DNA of 64,000 nt from Galaxea fascicularis (lineage: Eukaryota > Cnidaria > Anthozoa > Scleractinia > Euphylliidae): contig OX419347.1 in assembly GCA_948470475.1 (NCBI GenBank), positions 7,970,068-8,034,067 of the forward strand. The letters run 5' to 3'. A model generated the notes under the pieces. The model did not search any database, was not told where the DNA came from, and saw only the letters and a program-made list of their open reading frames with translations. Both the position numbers and the translations under genes were made by a program. Below are positions 10,136 through 23,492 of this stretch, piece after piece; positions within the stretch are counted from its first letter, which is position 1; every line of letters begins with the position of its first letter.

Positions 10136-11880
10136 ATGCCAGCTTGTGGCTGTGTTGTACAAGACTGCAGTGATCAGTCAAATCCGCGCATTGGAATTTC
10201 GTTGCACACGCCAAAGAGCAATTATGAACTGGCAAAGTGGAAAGCCTTCGTTCGCCTTCACAGCTCTAACTTCAACCTTTCTGCGCATTTCGCACCCGAG
10301 TGCTTTGAGCGGACTTACCATATTGAAGGAGCACCTCGACGACTGATTGCCGGTTCATTCCCCACACTTTGGAAATCATCTGTGGAGGGCACGTCCAGTG
10401 TCATATCGGCCAGAAGTCGGCGCCGGGTGAGTAAGCGAACCCTTGACATTTTTGAAACTATGGCTTTCGCGGGGTTTTTCAGGTCGTACCAAAGTGACCC
10501 GAAGTCAGCGTGGGGCGATAAACATTTATATTTTTCTTACCTTTTGGGATGGTCGAGATTAAGAGTCCAGAACTTTTAGAGTACGCGAAATATAAATCCC
10601 GATGGTTACCCAGACTTCCGTTGCGTTACCGGAAATTAAAACCCTTCTCACATGTTTCTTGTGTTGTTTACGTCAAGAGACTTTGTAATCAAGATTCAAA
10701 ACTGCAGAATTATTCGTTAGTTTCGATCTGTCCAATGGTTTCCATTTTTTAAGTTATTTACGCTCAATCTTTATATTGCTGATTTCATAAGTTTCAGCAG
10801 AAGTGTTTTTGCTTCATCTCACCTAAACATTTCCGGAAGTGCGTTCCTGAATATTAATACGCGACGATCAGTGAATGCCCGGGGTGAATGCTAACTTGGG
10901 GCTATGATCTATAATTCATCATTAACGCGGCCCCGTTTTCGAACAATTCTGTGTTGTAGGTAATAAAAGACATCATCGCTGAGCATAACTCTCAAACCCC
11001 TGCAAGCTCATCTGAAGATATTCAGGAAATACATGTACAAGGCTTGCAGTCATGTGTGGGTTCTGAAACTGCGATGGAGGTACAGTGTATTTCCAGGCAC
11101 ACATTTACAGTCTTTTATTTGGGTTAGTTAACATGGCCAAGGCTCATTCGCCTGTTTCCATTTTAATTTTCTTTTCAGGTGGAACCAAAGCACAGCACCA
11201 CACAAATGGATCCCAGCTTTTCACTGAAAATAACTACTGATCAGTACACAGTTTTCCTGTATTTGGAAAAGATTTCCACACAGCCCCACACATTAATTAT
11301 ACATGCATTTTGTGACTCAAACTCTGCTCGTTTTGTTTTTGAACAGGATTAGCGTTAGGGCTAGTTTCTTTTTGGAATGGTGATGCATGTATATTTAATG
11401 TAAGGGGCTGTGTGGAAATCTTTCCCTGTGTTTTAAAACCAGATATCTGTATCTAGAGAATATCTTACAGGTGTAGTTGCCCATTTAAGGACAAAATCCA
11501 CCTATTCCCTTGAGTAGCAAATTGCTTTCATGTACATTGATGGATTGATTAGGTGCCTTTTCTAGCTTCAGTTTACAACTCATCTTTACAGAGTACAATG
11601 CAGATGCCATCAGCAAATTTCCCGGAACTGACTTGTCAGTGCCTGTGCTGTTATCACTCTATTAATCTGTGAAATACATAGCGAAAAACAAGTGCAACCC
11701 CATTCTTCCTCAGAATATGATGCTGAAATCTACCAAACTTTAGTAACCAGTTCAACACAAGATCTCAAGCTGGTAGCCAATGAGTTTAAAGAGATTGTTC
11801 CTGAAACAATGCACTCAGTGCTGGATAAAGAGACAAAAGAAGAAGCCATAAAAAAGCATCTGGAAAGAAACCAGAAATAA
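10136..11880 (+). CDS. THAP-domain protein, four exons, 224 aa
   Basis: Exons 10136-10426, 10960-11079, 11179-11243 and 11682-11880 join in phase (675 nt including TAA), with donors such as CGG|GTGAGT and acceptors such as TTTTCAG. The start ATG has a purine at -3. Residues 1-80 look like a THAP zinc-finger DNA-binding domain: MPACGCVVQDC at the N-terminus, a KWKAFVRLHSSNF segment, SAHFAPECF, and a terminal SFPTLW that resembles the AVPT box. In known THAP domains a Cys sits two positions before the A-H pair; here that place is Leu (NLSAHF), so one zinc ligand seems missing. The remaining exons are hydrophilic; the last one (DAEIYQTLVTSST..., EEAIKKHLERN) is charged and probably helical, of unknown role. 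THAP proteins bind specific DNA in the nucleus; many derive from P-element transposases. The exon 3 donor (CA|GTACAC) is weak, so the 3' half is less sure. Confidence 0.68.
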
Positions 11881-12780
11881 ACAGTGATTTGTCCCCCCAC
11901 ATGTTCAGATAATGAAGATCCAAGACATTGAGCACTATTCTAGTCAATACAAAAACTAAAGTTACCTAAGGCTAATGGATCGAAATAATAATATTAGGAC
12001 TCTGTTCCCTAAGGACTTTTCAAAAATTTTATTTTCAGACATCTGAAAGAGCACACCGAGCTTTACAAAATCCTCAAGTTTCGTGTTAATTGGGCCAATA
12101 TTGCACAAGATACAGCCATTCAAAAACTCCAAAATTTGCTTAGAAATGTATCAATTTCCGGACATTTCCGGACAAGTGCCCTATCCGGCAATCCATACAT
12201 TTGTTAGTAAATTTTTAAGTTTTTGAATGGCCGTATCTTGTTCAATATTGGCCCAATTGACACGAAACTTGAGGATGTTGTAAAGCTCGGTGTGCTCTTT
12301 CAGAATATATGGGTCTTGTGTTGTTAATCCCATAATACACAGACTCGTACCCAGGCCCTCACGGTATGAAATCCGGCAATATTTCCTAATGAAGGAACCG
12401 AAGTGCTTTTTTCTTTACTTCTTACTTACTAAGGAACTTTATTGAACGAGGACGACGAGTCGATTCCCACAAGGATCAATCTCGTCCCTAGAGCCAACTT
12501 TACTTTTGGTCAACACCAAGAACTCGACCTCTGGCCAGGCCGGATTTTCAGTCCTAAATTCCAGGACTTCCGGTTACACTGCGCAAAATCAGAGGGGAGA
12601 ATTAAAGAAAATTCGGACAAACCAGCTCTTGATTTGTTGTTTTTCGCCGTGAAATACGGGTTGGAAAGATTGCGGAAACCAGACGTCCTGGTCAGAAAGA
12701 AATAGTGTGAAATTCTAAAGCCTGCAAAGCGTCGTTTTAGGGCAACTGAAACAACCGGAATCGAAGGAGCGATCGAGATC
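11881..12780. other. Intergenic DNA with one MITE
   Basis: Besides the MITE at 12043-12303, an 87-codon open frame at 12442-12705 lacks a recognisable domain and ATG support. No gene is claimed. Confidence 0.4.
12043..12303. mobile_element. Palindromic MITE, about 85-bp arms
   Basis: CTGAAAGAGCACACCGAGCTT at 12043 is mirrored by AAGCTCGGTGTGCTCTTTCAG ending 12303. Pairing continues inward through AATTGGGCCAATATTG and CCATTCAAAAA with few mismatches, leaving a spacer of about 90 bp. Confidence 0.85.
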
Positions 12781-13144
12781 AGTGTACCACGTGGCCATTT
12801 AAAAATTTTGCAGCTGTCAATGCAAATTTTGAAATAAATTCCAAAATTCCATTTTCATTGTCATGATTTATGGTCTTAATTTCAGCATTTAGATTTCTCT
12901 GATTCTGTTTTGCGCATTTTGCAATTATTTTGCCTCGGTTCCATGTATTCGTTTTCCATGTATTTCGAGCTGTCTTTTGCATTCCACAATTTTGTTGCCT
13001 CTATTCCATATTCGCTCATTCCATATTTTACCTTCTGCCCTCTGCGGTCAAACCTATGTTCTGTTATTTGGCAAAATGAAATTTTCAACTTTGAACTTTG
13101 GCGTCTTAAAATTATGTTGCCTCAATTTCATGTCCGATGTGAAG

Positions 13145-13975
13145 GGCCTTCGGTAAAATTAGGAACACGGAACACTCCGGAACATTCCGGAACATAAAAA
13201 GATTTTGAATATTATGAAGTGGCAATCTGAAACTACTGAAATTTAACCATTTTACGGTTAAAAATATAACATATGACTGAAATAGAATCTGGAATCTAAT
13301 AGAAAGAGAATCTAGAAAGAGCCACTGAATTGTGTCTGTTCACAGGTTTGTGTGTTTTTCCTGATTAAGAAATGTCTCTTCAAGGTTGCCAGTGTAGAAC
13401 GAAGGCTGAATCTACGAATTTCTGTACTTGGTCGTGTTTACAGGTGATAAAGAGTCATAACTTGTCGTTCAATGTGTTATAAATGATGGTTCGAGTGGAA
13501 GAAAATGATAACTCTTTCCTTTATTCTCCATAAAACAAGCAAGTTCCGTCTGGCAAATTGATAAATCATCAGTGCTCCAGCAGTCCGAACCACTTAACAC
13601 AAGTACTGAGTTAAACCGTGGGAAATCGTGTATACGCAGATCTTTGACGTAATGAATTGCATAATGAAAAAAATCAGAAACTTACGTAGGCTGGTTGTAG
13701 TCCTATATTTTTCGGTCTGATTGAACGTCACCATCAATTTTTCCGTGAGAGTTGATGCTTCCATTATACGGCCTCTGTCTTGCTTCAAATGTCATGTCGG
13801 GCGCAGTCTGAGTACGTGCCAAATCTACTGAGGGAGGTGGGAATTACCTATTATTTCACGCCGTATTTCTCTTTTTTATTCATTTTTTATTTAATTTGAT
13901 ATATTTTTGTCATAATTATCATATTTTTTTATGTTCCGGGATGTTCCGTGTTCCTCAGTGGTTTTATCTACGGCC
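13145..13975. mobile_element. 831-bp element with 9-bp TSD, nested
   Basis: It begins GGCCTTCGG and ends CTACGGCC, with inverted subterminal blocks (GGAACACGGAACACTCCGG versus GATGTTCCGTGTTCC) on both sides. GATGTGAAG occurs immediately outside each end (13136-13144 and 13976-13984), a perfect 9-bp TSD, which suggests a Mutator-like mover. It is non-coding and sits inside the larger element at 12781-15222, so it inserted later. Confidence 0.8.
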
Positions 13976-14869
13976 GATGTGAAGACCGCGAACACCGGAA
14001 ATATTTATGGTATGTTATCGTGTTTCAAAACACGAGAAAAATTCAAACCACAAACAGCAACAGTTATTAGTTTGTGGTTTTGATGTTTGCTCATGTGTCC
14101 TGATCTTTACTATGGATGATTGGTCAGTTCACAATTAACACTCCTGAAATGTGGGAAAAGGTCAGATGACCAAAAAAGCGGGGAACATTTAGCAGCTTTC
14201 TTGAGCGGATATCATGGCGGACGTAGTTGAGCTAGCTTTTGTTGAAGGCAAAAGTGTTGGGTTAACGGCGTTAAATAAACCTCGACAAAGCGACCATCGC
14301 TCACTTTTTTAAGGTGCACGAGGAGGGTTTGCACCTTAAAGTAATCAAGAATGGGAAAAGTGAAAACGTATGGCTATTATCGAACGGGTAGTTCCTAAAA
14401 AGACTGCACGTCTTTGCCTTTTCTGCCGCGGAAGATCAAGATATCCAACAGGATGATGATTTTCAGGCAACATTTGACACTCGATATTGACGTGACCATC
14501 TCCTCTAAGTGTTCGTCAGATATCCACCGTAATATCTCTCTTTGTAGAATCTTCTTACCCTTTGTAAGCTAAGTCCGCATGTTTCTAATGGACGAAAAAC
14601 TAAGTTAAATAAGAAATAAATTGTGGATTTACGGGAAATTCAAAGACAGTAGGGTTCAGTATAGCTCACCAGAAAAGAGAACTCGGAGCTTTTCACTAAT
14701 TGCATTGTACGAACAATATACCTCCGTTCGACGAGTTCTCGTAAAATAAACCATTTTTGCCGGCCAGTCTATCGGCTCCAGTCTCTCGCGAGTTTAGCTT
14801 TGTTGTCAAACCGTTTCCAGGCTACCTCTTTCCGACTCTTTTGAATACCTGCCATGAATGAACGTTAGG

Positions 14870-15130
14870 AGCTTGGTATTCAATCACATAATTTCCAGAA
14901 CGCAGAATGCGAACGCAAAAAGGAAAGAAGCAGCATGGAATCGAGGCCACATAATTCCAGAATACGAAATGCAAAATTTCAATATCGGAAATAAACATAG
15001 AGCATTAAATCGAGGTCACATAATTCCAGCTAATATCATAATTTAAAAACAAACATCGAGCATGGAATCGAGGCCATATAATTTCAGAATGCAAAATGTA
15101 GAATGGCAATGCCGCAAATAAACCATCAGC
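14870..15130. repeat. Subterminal tandem repeats
   Basis: Three to four degenerate units of about 60-70 bp contain GAATCGAGGYCAYATAATTYCAG followed by A-rich sequence with GCAAAAT. They mirror, in inverse orientation, the units at 12850-13030. This is probably the transposase-binding array of the 12781-15222 element. Confidence 0.6.
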
Positions 15131-15420
15131 CATAAATCGCAAGGTCAAAATACAAATGAAATCTCGATATCAAGGAATGGCCAGGTGTGACACTTATTAA
15201 TGGCCACGTGTGACACTTATTCATTTCGCAAAGTACAATAAGCCTCTTGAGATCACGTCTCGCGTGTAGGAAACTTAGGTTATCAAATGCTCAACAATTG
15301 CCCGAGTCGCTACTCTGAGACTAAGTTATTTCGGTTATTATTCGGTTTGCTCGCTGGTGTACTTTGACATCCGGTTTGAATGTTATTGTGTTAAGCAGCC
15401 AATAGGAATTGGATCTAAAA

Positions 15421-15653
15421 TCCAATAGCCCTTATGCGTGTTTACGTCAAACTTGCCAATTTCACCACCAAGCCTCGTCTTCACATTTCAAACTTGTAAA
15501 TTTTAGCACGAACTAAATCCCAAAGCAGCACAATTGTAAAGAATACCTACGTGCGAACAGCATGCACTTGCAAACGATGAGAAAACATTTAGTGCAAACG
15601 AGGCTTGGTGGAGAATTTTGGACATCTGACGTCATCACGCATAAGGCCTATTG
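15421..15653. mobile_element. MITE, CCAATAGsCCTTATGCGTG termini
   Basis: CCAATAGCCCTTATGCGTG near 15422 pairs with CACGCATAAGGCCTATTGG ending 15653, and inner CACCAAGCCTCGT pairs with ACGAGGCTTGGTG. It is 232 bp with no coding content. Confidence 0.8.
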
Positions 15654-15655
15654 GC

Positions 15656-15788
15656 CTGGGGCCGGTTCCTGAAAGGTGTAATAACTCTATTCCAGGGATA
15701 AATGTGTCTTATTTCGCTATTTATCCGTTGAATAAGGCACATTTATCCCTGGAATAGAGGTATTACACCTTTCAGGAACCGGCCCCAG
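15656..15788. mobile_element. Palindromic MITE, CTGGGGCCGGTTCCTG termini
   Basis: The arms of about 51 bp (CTGGGGCCGGTTCCTGAAAG...) are nearly perfect inverted copies. The spacer is about 30 bp and itself contains partly pairing ATTTATCC/GGATAAAT-type sequence. It lies two bases after the preceding MITE. Confidence 0.88.
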
Positions 15789-15848
15789 AGGTCCCGATCT
15801 CTCACGCATGTCAAAAAGGATCGCGACCTCTGGGAACGAGACTGCATT

Positions 15849-15909
15849 CTCGTCCCCAGAGCTCACGATCCTGCCGCGGACCAGAAGGATCGTGAGCTCT
15901 GGGGACGAG
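15849..15909. repeat. Inverted repeat with 24-bp perfect arms
   Basis: CTCGTCCCCAGAGCTCACGA... at 15849 is mirrored exactly up to 15909 around a 13-base GC-rich spacer. Related degenerate sequence (CAGAGGTCCCGATC, GGATCGCGACCTCTGGG) lies at 15784-15840. It ends only 75 bp before the PPWD1 start codon. Confidence 0.85.
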
Positions 15910-15984
15910 CTGCACAAGGAACCTGTCCGCGCATAGTTCACTGTCAAAATATCTGACCAGCAAGAATTTCAGCACTTTTTCAAA

Positions 15985-18900
15985 ATGGCGGACGTTGAGA
16001 GTAGAAAACTTGGTTTGAACACGAATAACAGCGACGATGAAGAAGAGGATGATGAAATAATTGGTCCTATGCCTGCTCCTCCGCCTAAAGTAAAAAGGAA
16101 ACGAGGTAATTATTAAGGATAGCGGAAGAAAATTGAATCATACAGGCGCTGCTGGAAAGCTTCAGACAATCAGTCACGTTAAAACGTAGACTGCAGACTG
16201 CAGACCGTGCAGACCGTGCAGACTGGAAAAAATTTACTGGATATTTAATCACTGCAAAAACGCTTCATATTAATAGCAACGTCCTTGTATGGGAACCTGA
16301 CAATGCGAATGTACTTTTGACGGAGCATGGTGAGATAAACTGGGCTATAGTCCTGGGTGTCTAAAAAACTCAGACCTTGGATTGATGTTTTCAAATATCT
16401 GTACATTATAATGACGAACATTTTGCTCTGGAGCCATCATCTTTAATAACCAGAAGCCATATTGGCCTTCACTCGGCCTTCCAAGTAATGTTTCGGAAAT
16501 TGTGCACAATTTTCTACTTGACTGAAACACATACACGGTTGTAATTATAATAAAGAACCTGAACCTGAACATAGTGTGACGAAATCTGAATTCGTTTCCA
16601 TATTTTACTTTCACTACAGATGACAGATGACAGACACCCAGTGATCTGATGTAAATGGTTGCCTGTATTTTTAAGACACCTGTAAAAACTACATGTACAT
16701 TCATATTGTGCTCACGCACTATGGGCCCCCTAGTTTTTGTAAAGGACGTTGCTATAAGATGAAATGTGTTTAAAGTGATTAAATATTAACTAAAAAGTCT
16801 ATCTGCACAGTCTGCATGGTCTGGATGGTCTGCAGTCTTGTTTTAAGATGACCGCAGATCAATTCTGAGTGATTGTAAAAATGGCATTTGCACAGTGCTT
16901 GGGTTACAAATGTAGTACTGCAACAGTAGATTTTTTCCAAGGTTTTGTGTGACACCTGAATACACTTTGAATTTTCACCACCCCTAAACTATACACGTAC
17001 AGTCTCACGTCACTGTTGTTGACCATTAATTTAGCAGTACACGTATACAGGACATTTTGTCACACAAACCTACAGTACATGGGGTAGTTTTTTGGCCCAG
17101 ATTTCTGTACAGCTCATGTAGCTCAGGAAATGCTAAGTGACCAAACATCATCAAATATTGCTTGGTTAGTAGTCATGTTGATGTTTGAAGCCATGGCCAA
17201 ACTTAGTCATAAACCTTTATTTTCAGATCAATCATAGATCAAAAACCTAATACGTATAATAATGTATAAACCACAAAATGTGGTATCTACTGTATAAAGA
17301 AACCACATGTCAAATGGCCGTGGAGTTTGTGTTCCCCTGTAGTATAGACAAGTTTCAGTGGTACAGGTGCCCAAAGCTAAGACCTTGTATGAATCAGGGC
17401 ATGAAATTAACTCTTTTTTCTGGTAGCCACTTGGCTCCTAAATTTTACAAAGTTGTAGCCAATTCCAAAAAGTTGGTCACCATTTTCAAAGACAAAACTT
17501 TTTTTTATGCTGTCAGCATTCTACAGCTGTAGATAGACCCTCCAAAATGAAGTTAGCAAATGATCTTTAATTTCAGCAATTCAAATTGAAGAATCGTGAT
17601 GTCCTTTGATTACATGTACCCCGCAAAATGTACATGTGTTACAAAGTGGACACTAGGATTAGTCATAATTTTTATACAATGATGATGACATCTAGTTTTC
17701 GATGGAGATGCATGTGCTGTGTTTTGGAAACAAACTTACATGTAACGATGAAGTTTGCTGAAGACTTAGCTTTGAAAACCTTAATTCACTATGCAGTGTA
17801 TCTCTAAGTAAGGTATGATGAAGCATTCTAGTTGCCAATCTGGTGACAGACTTTCAGGATTTGGTTGCCAAAGTGAAAAATTTAGTTGCATTGGCACCAG
17901 TATTGGGCACAATTTCATGCCCTGATGAACCCATCAACTCTTTCTTGTCACGCTGTTATATTGTTCTATATCAACCAATACGTTCTACAGAAGCATTGTT
18001 TCTTCTTCTTGAAAGTTGAAATGCAGTGTTGTTACTTTGAAAGTAATGGTGTTATGAGTTCATTGTGTTGAGAAGTGGGTTGTTTGGTACATGTATCTAA
18101 TCAGAACGCAGGATTGTCGGAACAGCAACAAGGTTATTTATTCCAAACAAATGTAAACTCCACACAAGGCTTCACAATAAGCTTACACTAGGCTTGTAAA
18201 ATTACACTCGACCTCCGTCACACTTTAATACTCACGGCCTCCGCCAAATGTACACGCAACCTCTGTCATACTTCAATAAACACGGCCTCCGCCAAATGTA
18301 TACGCGACCTCTGTCACACTCTTCTCACTAAGACTCTAAGACTTTCTTCTAGGAAAAACTCTAAAGCTACACCGATCGGCTTACATACTTTACAACAAAA
18401 GATTCTAGAACTTTCCGGCTCGACTAAATAAAGTAACATTACAATAACAAACTATTTACAGCGACATATACAAACGGCTTAAAATAGAATTACTGAATCA
18501 CAATGATACAACACTAATTAAATATGCAGAAGATTCCAGACGAAATTAGCGTATTCGCGAATCTTCACGTAACTCACGCAGCAATTTTTCGTAACAAATG
18601 GTTACATGCAGTTCTTTTTCTTTTAACACCTGCTGATTTCCATTGAAATGTACAAAACCAAAACTGTTACTTTTGGATTCCTCTGCTCCAGATAAATTAT
18701 AGGACTTCTAATCTCTGAAAAAGAAAAAATAACTCCTGAGTATTCAGTATCTTTTAAAATTTTTGCCTCTGAGAATTAAGCAATAACAAAGTTATGGTAA
18801 TGAGCAACAAGCCAGGGAACCCATAATTTCACTTGGTCCTGCCTGAGTGAAAAGCTCAAATTTTTTGTGATTTTGTCACACTTTCCATGATTCTTATTAT

Positions 18901-21900
18901 CCCAATTATAAAATATTTTAATTTGTAATGCTCATAAGTTACATTGTAAGCTCGTTTTGTGTGGTAAATAATAATTTTTTAAGTTAGGCAAGTGCAGCAG
19001 TTAAGTTTAACCTAGTTTTCAAAATCAGACTGCAATTTGTGCACAATTTGTGCCTTAAGTCTGCTAAAGAGCACTGAAAACTTTATTTATTACTTAAGGA
19101 ATCTTTTTGTCTCATTTTCCAGAGACTCTTAACTATTTGTGAAGTTAGGTGATTCTGATTGGTTTGGAGTAACAGGAGACAAAAACGTTGCACTCTCTAG
19201 GGGAAAGACAGAACACAAATCTGTGCATAGCCTTGGTTGGTTTTGGCTGGCACAGGAGTTGATGGGTTAAGTAAAAAAACTTTAACTGATTTTTAAAGAA
19301 ACAATTCTGTTCACCACAGCAAGGATTAATTTATTCTGACTTGTTAATATTATGATTGTAATCTTGATTCTAGTTTTAGAGTTTGAGCAAGTCTATCTGA
19401 AAAATATCCCATCAGCAGAGTCCTACGAGAAGAGTTTTATGCATAGGGATGTGATTTCACACTTACTTGTCACTGTGTAAGTTTGTTACTATAATTATAC
19501 ATGCACATACTGTATTATGAATCATTAACTACATTTACATGTACTGTACAGTAATGTAGCCTCCTCTTGCCCTTTGCAAAGTAGCTTGGTTTTGACAATA
19601 CTTTTTATTATAAATCGACTTAGGTTAGTATAAGAATTCCCTGAATCTGACTTCATTACCACAAGCTTCAAAGTGAAAGTTTACATGTAAGTTTCAGCCA
19701 GTCATACAATAAATCATTGCAAGGCAATCCTGATAACATCCAATGGAAATACAAACTTCAACTGCAGTAAAAAGATGTGCTACACCAGATTTTAAAACCA
19801 CTAAAAAACCACTCATTAGATGTGGCCAAAAAATATGACATTGTGGCACAAATAAACGTTACATGCAACACACCTGACGTGTAGAAATTGACTAAACTTT
19901 GCATACTAAGAAAATAAATAAAAGTGAATGAACAGGGAGAACTGACCGACCTAGGATATCCTACATACCTCTCCATCATGCTGTCAGAATAATTATTAGT
20001 TTCTGACTAATAATTCATTCCAACCATTTAATTCAAGCATCAGAAATTACATATTCTGACTATGCTATCACAATCTTCAAAGTGAAAGTTTATTTACATT
20101 TAGGATGCATCTGCCAGTCATACAATAATATATTTATCGTAAGGCAATCCTGATGGAGACAATTAAAGGGGAAATGAGCCAGTCAAACAAGGCTAACAAT
20201 CATATTAATACCAAGAATTTTGGATACTTACAGGAAAGCATCCACAAATCAGTATCGAATCACACCGTTTCCCATCAATGGGGTACCGATTTTTTCCGAT
20301 TCCTTTAAATGCTTTACCCGATTTTATCGGTGCTGATTGAAACGGAATCGGCAATGGGTCACATATTTGTTTTCATCGGGCAGAAGTAATTTAAATCAAA
20401 GCTCAAATTGTCTGTCACACTTTACTGATCTTGGCATTTCAGCAAAAGAGTGACAGGTTATTTTGGATGCACAAACAAAAGTTTTAATAAGTGTTTAGGC
20501 TCTTATTTTACCATCTCTTTCATGTACACATGTCTTCTTCCATCCAAAATTTAATGTTGCATCTTCAAACAATCGTCTGTGCATGTAATTCCCTTGACAT
20601 GACCAGATATTGATTAAGATTTGTGTATCAGATTTATTAAGTCACGAGAAGACACAGCGGGTTATTAATTTTAAGTCTTAACAACAACATCTGAAGGGAA
20701 GTGCAATTTTTGTATGATATCTTGGGCTTGTGTTAACCACAAAGGTGTAACAGATGAAGAATACTCTTAAGAGGCAATCAAAATGTAGGTGTGTTAGCTG
20801 AAATTCAGCAAAGAGAAGCAAACAACTGCAACCAAAAGTTGTGATTGAAAGTGATCCTTAAGTACATGTACCCTGTTGCTTATTTAGCTGCAGGAAAGCA
20901 TTGAAAGAGGCTTTCAACTGTTTCTCCTGTTTTGAGTACTGAAACTGGTGATTTTTTTGTCACAGGCACTGTGTCTGACAGGTTCATGTCTTTCCTACCG
21001 TATTTAAAATTAAAGTTGTCGGCCTGGTTTGCTTACATAGAATGGGCAAAGTTCTCACTTCTAGAAACAGTGTGTAAAAATTTGCACTTTTTAAAAAAAA
21101 TGTTGGCCAACTAGATTCAAAGTGAAAATTATCCGAAGTGTCGAGAAAGCAAAGCAGTTTCACACTATGCTCAAGTTCTAAGACTGACAAGTAAGTCGCA
21201 CAGCCATTCTCTCTTTTACAATCATTTTGGTTGATATCATCAGTGCTGTGTGGTGTTTTGCATCAAATTGTGACTCATTTTACAGTTTGTTGGATTGAAA
21301 TGCGTCGACCAGTGTGGAGCGGTTGTCGTCAGAAACAACTGGGCTGAACATTGAAAAGCCTTTAAGCTTTGGTTAAATTATATTTTTGTGTCTTCAAGCA
21401 AAGTTGAAACCCAATGTACAATGCACAGAAATATTGTTATGGAGTACAAAAAAAGCTACTTTTAATTAGCTTTTTTCTATTTTTTTTTGTAATTTAGGTT
21501 AGTATCATAAGTTGGTATTGTAAGTATTGTAAGTAGAGTTTAGTATTCTATTTAATTTATAATAAAAAATTAAAACAAAAACAAAAGAAAAAAGCTAAAG
21601 TAAGGTGAATAGAATGAAAGACTTTGAGGTTTTAATTAAATGACTCATCTTATTTGACTCTGATTGAATTGGTAAAAGGTATCATCAACATCACAAACAG
21701 CAACCAGAGACAACAAATCGGTACCAATTACGAACCATCGGAAAATTAACTGGGTCTGTTTCCAGTAGTCAGGTCCCTGACCAATATTTGGACGTATTCC
21801 CGAAACAATCTAGATTCCAAACTGTCCTCTACATCTGTCCTTAGCAGAAACAGACCTCCACCTGCTATGCCTCTGAAAAAACCTGTGACCCCTGCATTAC

Positions 21901-23442
21901 AATGTAGCAGCAGTAGAGGCTCCTCCTGCCCGTAAAGAATGAGTACTAAAATTAATGAAGCAATGTCAGTCACGATACCCTTGAAGCTAGTCTTAAAGTA
22001 ATCTCTAATACTAGAGTAGCCTACTGTATAGCCTGAGAATCTTCACAGGGAATGAGAATCTTTCCTTACATGACTGTACAATGTAAGCTTTCTGAAACCA
22101 CAACTTGATTGCATTTCCTAAGCTGATCCATCTTACTTACATTAACATTCATGGCTACATATACCCATCATGGGGCCATAACAAGCCTTGGGAAGACGTA
22201 CAAAAGCCCATGTTCGAAAAATGACTAGTTTTCCTAAAGTCAACCCACACGGCCAAACACAGGACTTAAGCGGCTTGGTGCTGAACAAGGTGTTCTTTGC
22301 TCTACCCATCTCAAATAAATCTGGTCTGCTTGGAAGAAATTTCCAATCCACTACAAATCAACATCATCGCTACATAGTAACGGCCAATATTGGGCAGATT
22401 TTCTTGTGGGTAAGATCAAAGATCCTGCAGCACTGCAGTCATGCATATGATTATTGTAGCACTATTGCAAATGAGAGAAGTAGGAGGTACAAGCCAGTTG
22501 ATGTCTTTCCACTATATCTGAGTAAGGAAGCATTCTTTAGTCGAGCCAGTAATTCAGGACTGGGTTTCAAATCGCCACCTCTGAAGCGAATATTGAGCAA
22601 ATCATTCCTTGAGTACAGTAAGTGAGACATCGAGGCAAATTAGCATAACGAACAAAATCGAGACCAAGGTGTGAAGTTGAAGGAGGTACAAACAAACACT
22701 GAGATGAGCGATGACTCTAAACCTGTAATAGGACAAGTCTGCACAAACCAAACAACTGTTGTATTTAGCAGCTTTAAACAACAACCCTGCTTCCACACTG
22801 TCATCAAAGAAAATTGCGATTGGACCCCTTGGGCCCTCCAATGTGTCTCCAAAGGCTCTAATAGTTTTGTAAAAATAAAAGGTGCACCAGAAAGGTGAAA
22901 AGGCAAGTAAACGGAAAATATCTAATATGACCGTCACCAAAATCCCACAAGAATGCTAAATACCTTCGATGATCTGGAAAAAAATAATGTCCACATGATG
23001 GTATCCTGACTTTAATTTAGATCAAAAGTAAAAATGAAAAATTAATACTCTGACTCTTGACTAGCAAAAATGCTTTTAATGGTTAGATATAATCCCATTG
23101 AAATACTTTCACTCACTTTAGAGGAGAGAGATGAAAATAACATTCGGCTAATAAACGATGTCACGAAACAAACTAAAATAGATAATATTCCAGGTATACT
23201 GGTCTCAGTAGATTTTTGTAAAGCCTTTGACTCTCTTGAGAGCTCCTGTATTCAGCATAGTCTAGAGAAATGTAATTTTGGGGAGAGTACAGCTGTATAC
23301 GTAAATGGATCGGTATTTTTTACAAGGAAATTGAAAGCTTGGTTCCCAACAACAGATTCGCGACTAATTGGTTTCGGCCCTTCAGAGGTGTAAGACAGGG
23401 ATGTCCCCTTTCACCCTACCTCAACCCTCCAAGTTGCGACCA

Positions 23443-23492
<50 letters not shown>

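Larger units (their letters stand above)
12781..15222. mobile_element. 2.4-kb non-autonomous DNA element with subterminal repeats
   Basis: AGTGTACCACGTGGCCATT at 12781-12799 matches the inverse of AATGGCCACGTGTGACACT at 15204-15222 with two differences. A second degenerate copy of the right terminus lies just inside it (from about 15177). Both ends carry arrays of short ATTCCA / TGGAAT-type subterminal repeats in opposite orientation (12840-13030 and 14870-15130), a layout typical of hAT and similar DNA transposons. It holds no transposase that I can find, and it contains a second element at 13145-13975. No TSD was recognised. Confidence 0.6.

Noticed and set aside
16345..16719. 124-codon minus-strand open frame in PPWD1 intron 1
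   Set aside because: No homology that I can recognise, no splice context; chance frame in A+T-rich DNA.
22188..22625. 145-codon open frame in PPWD1 intron 2
   Set aside because: No recognisable domain, and overlapping open frames exist on the other strand; likely chance.
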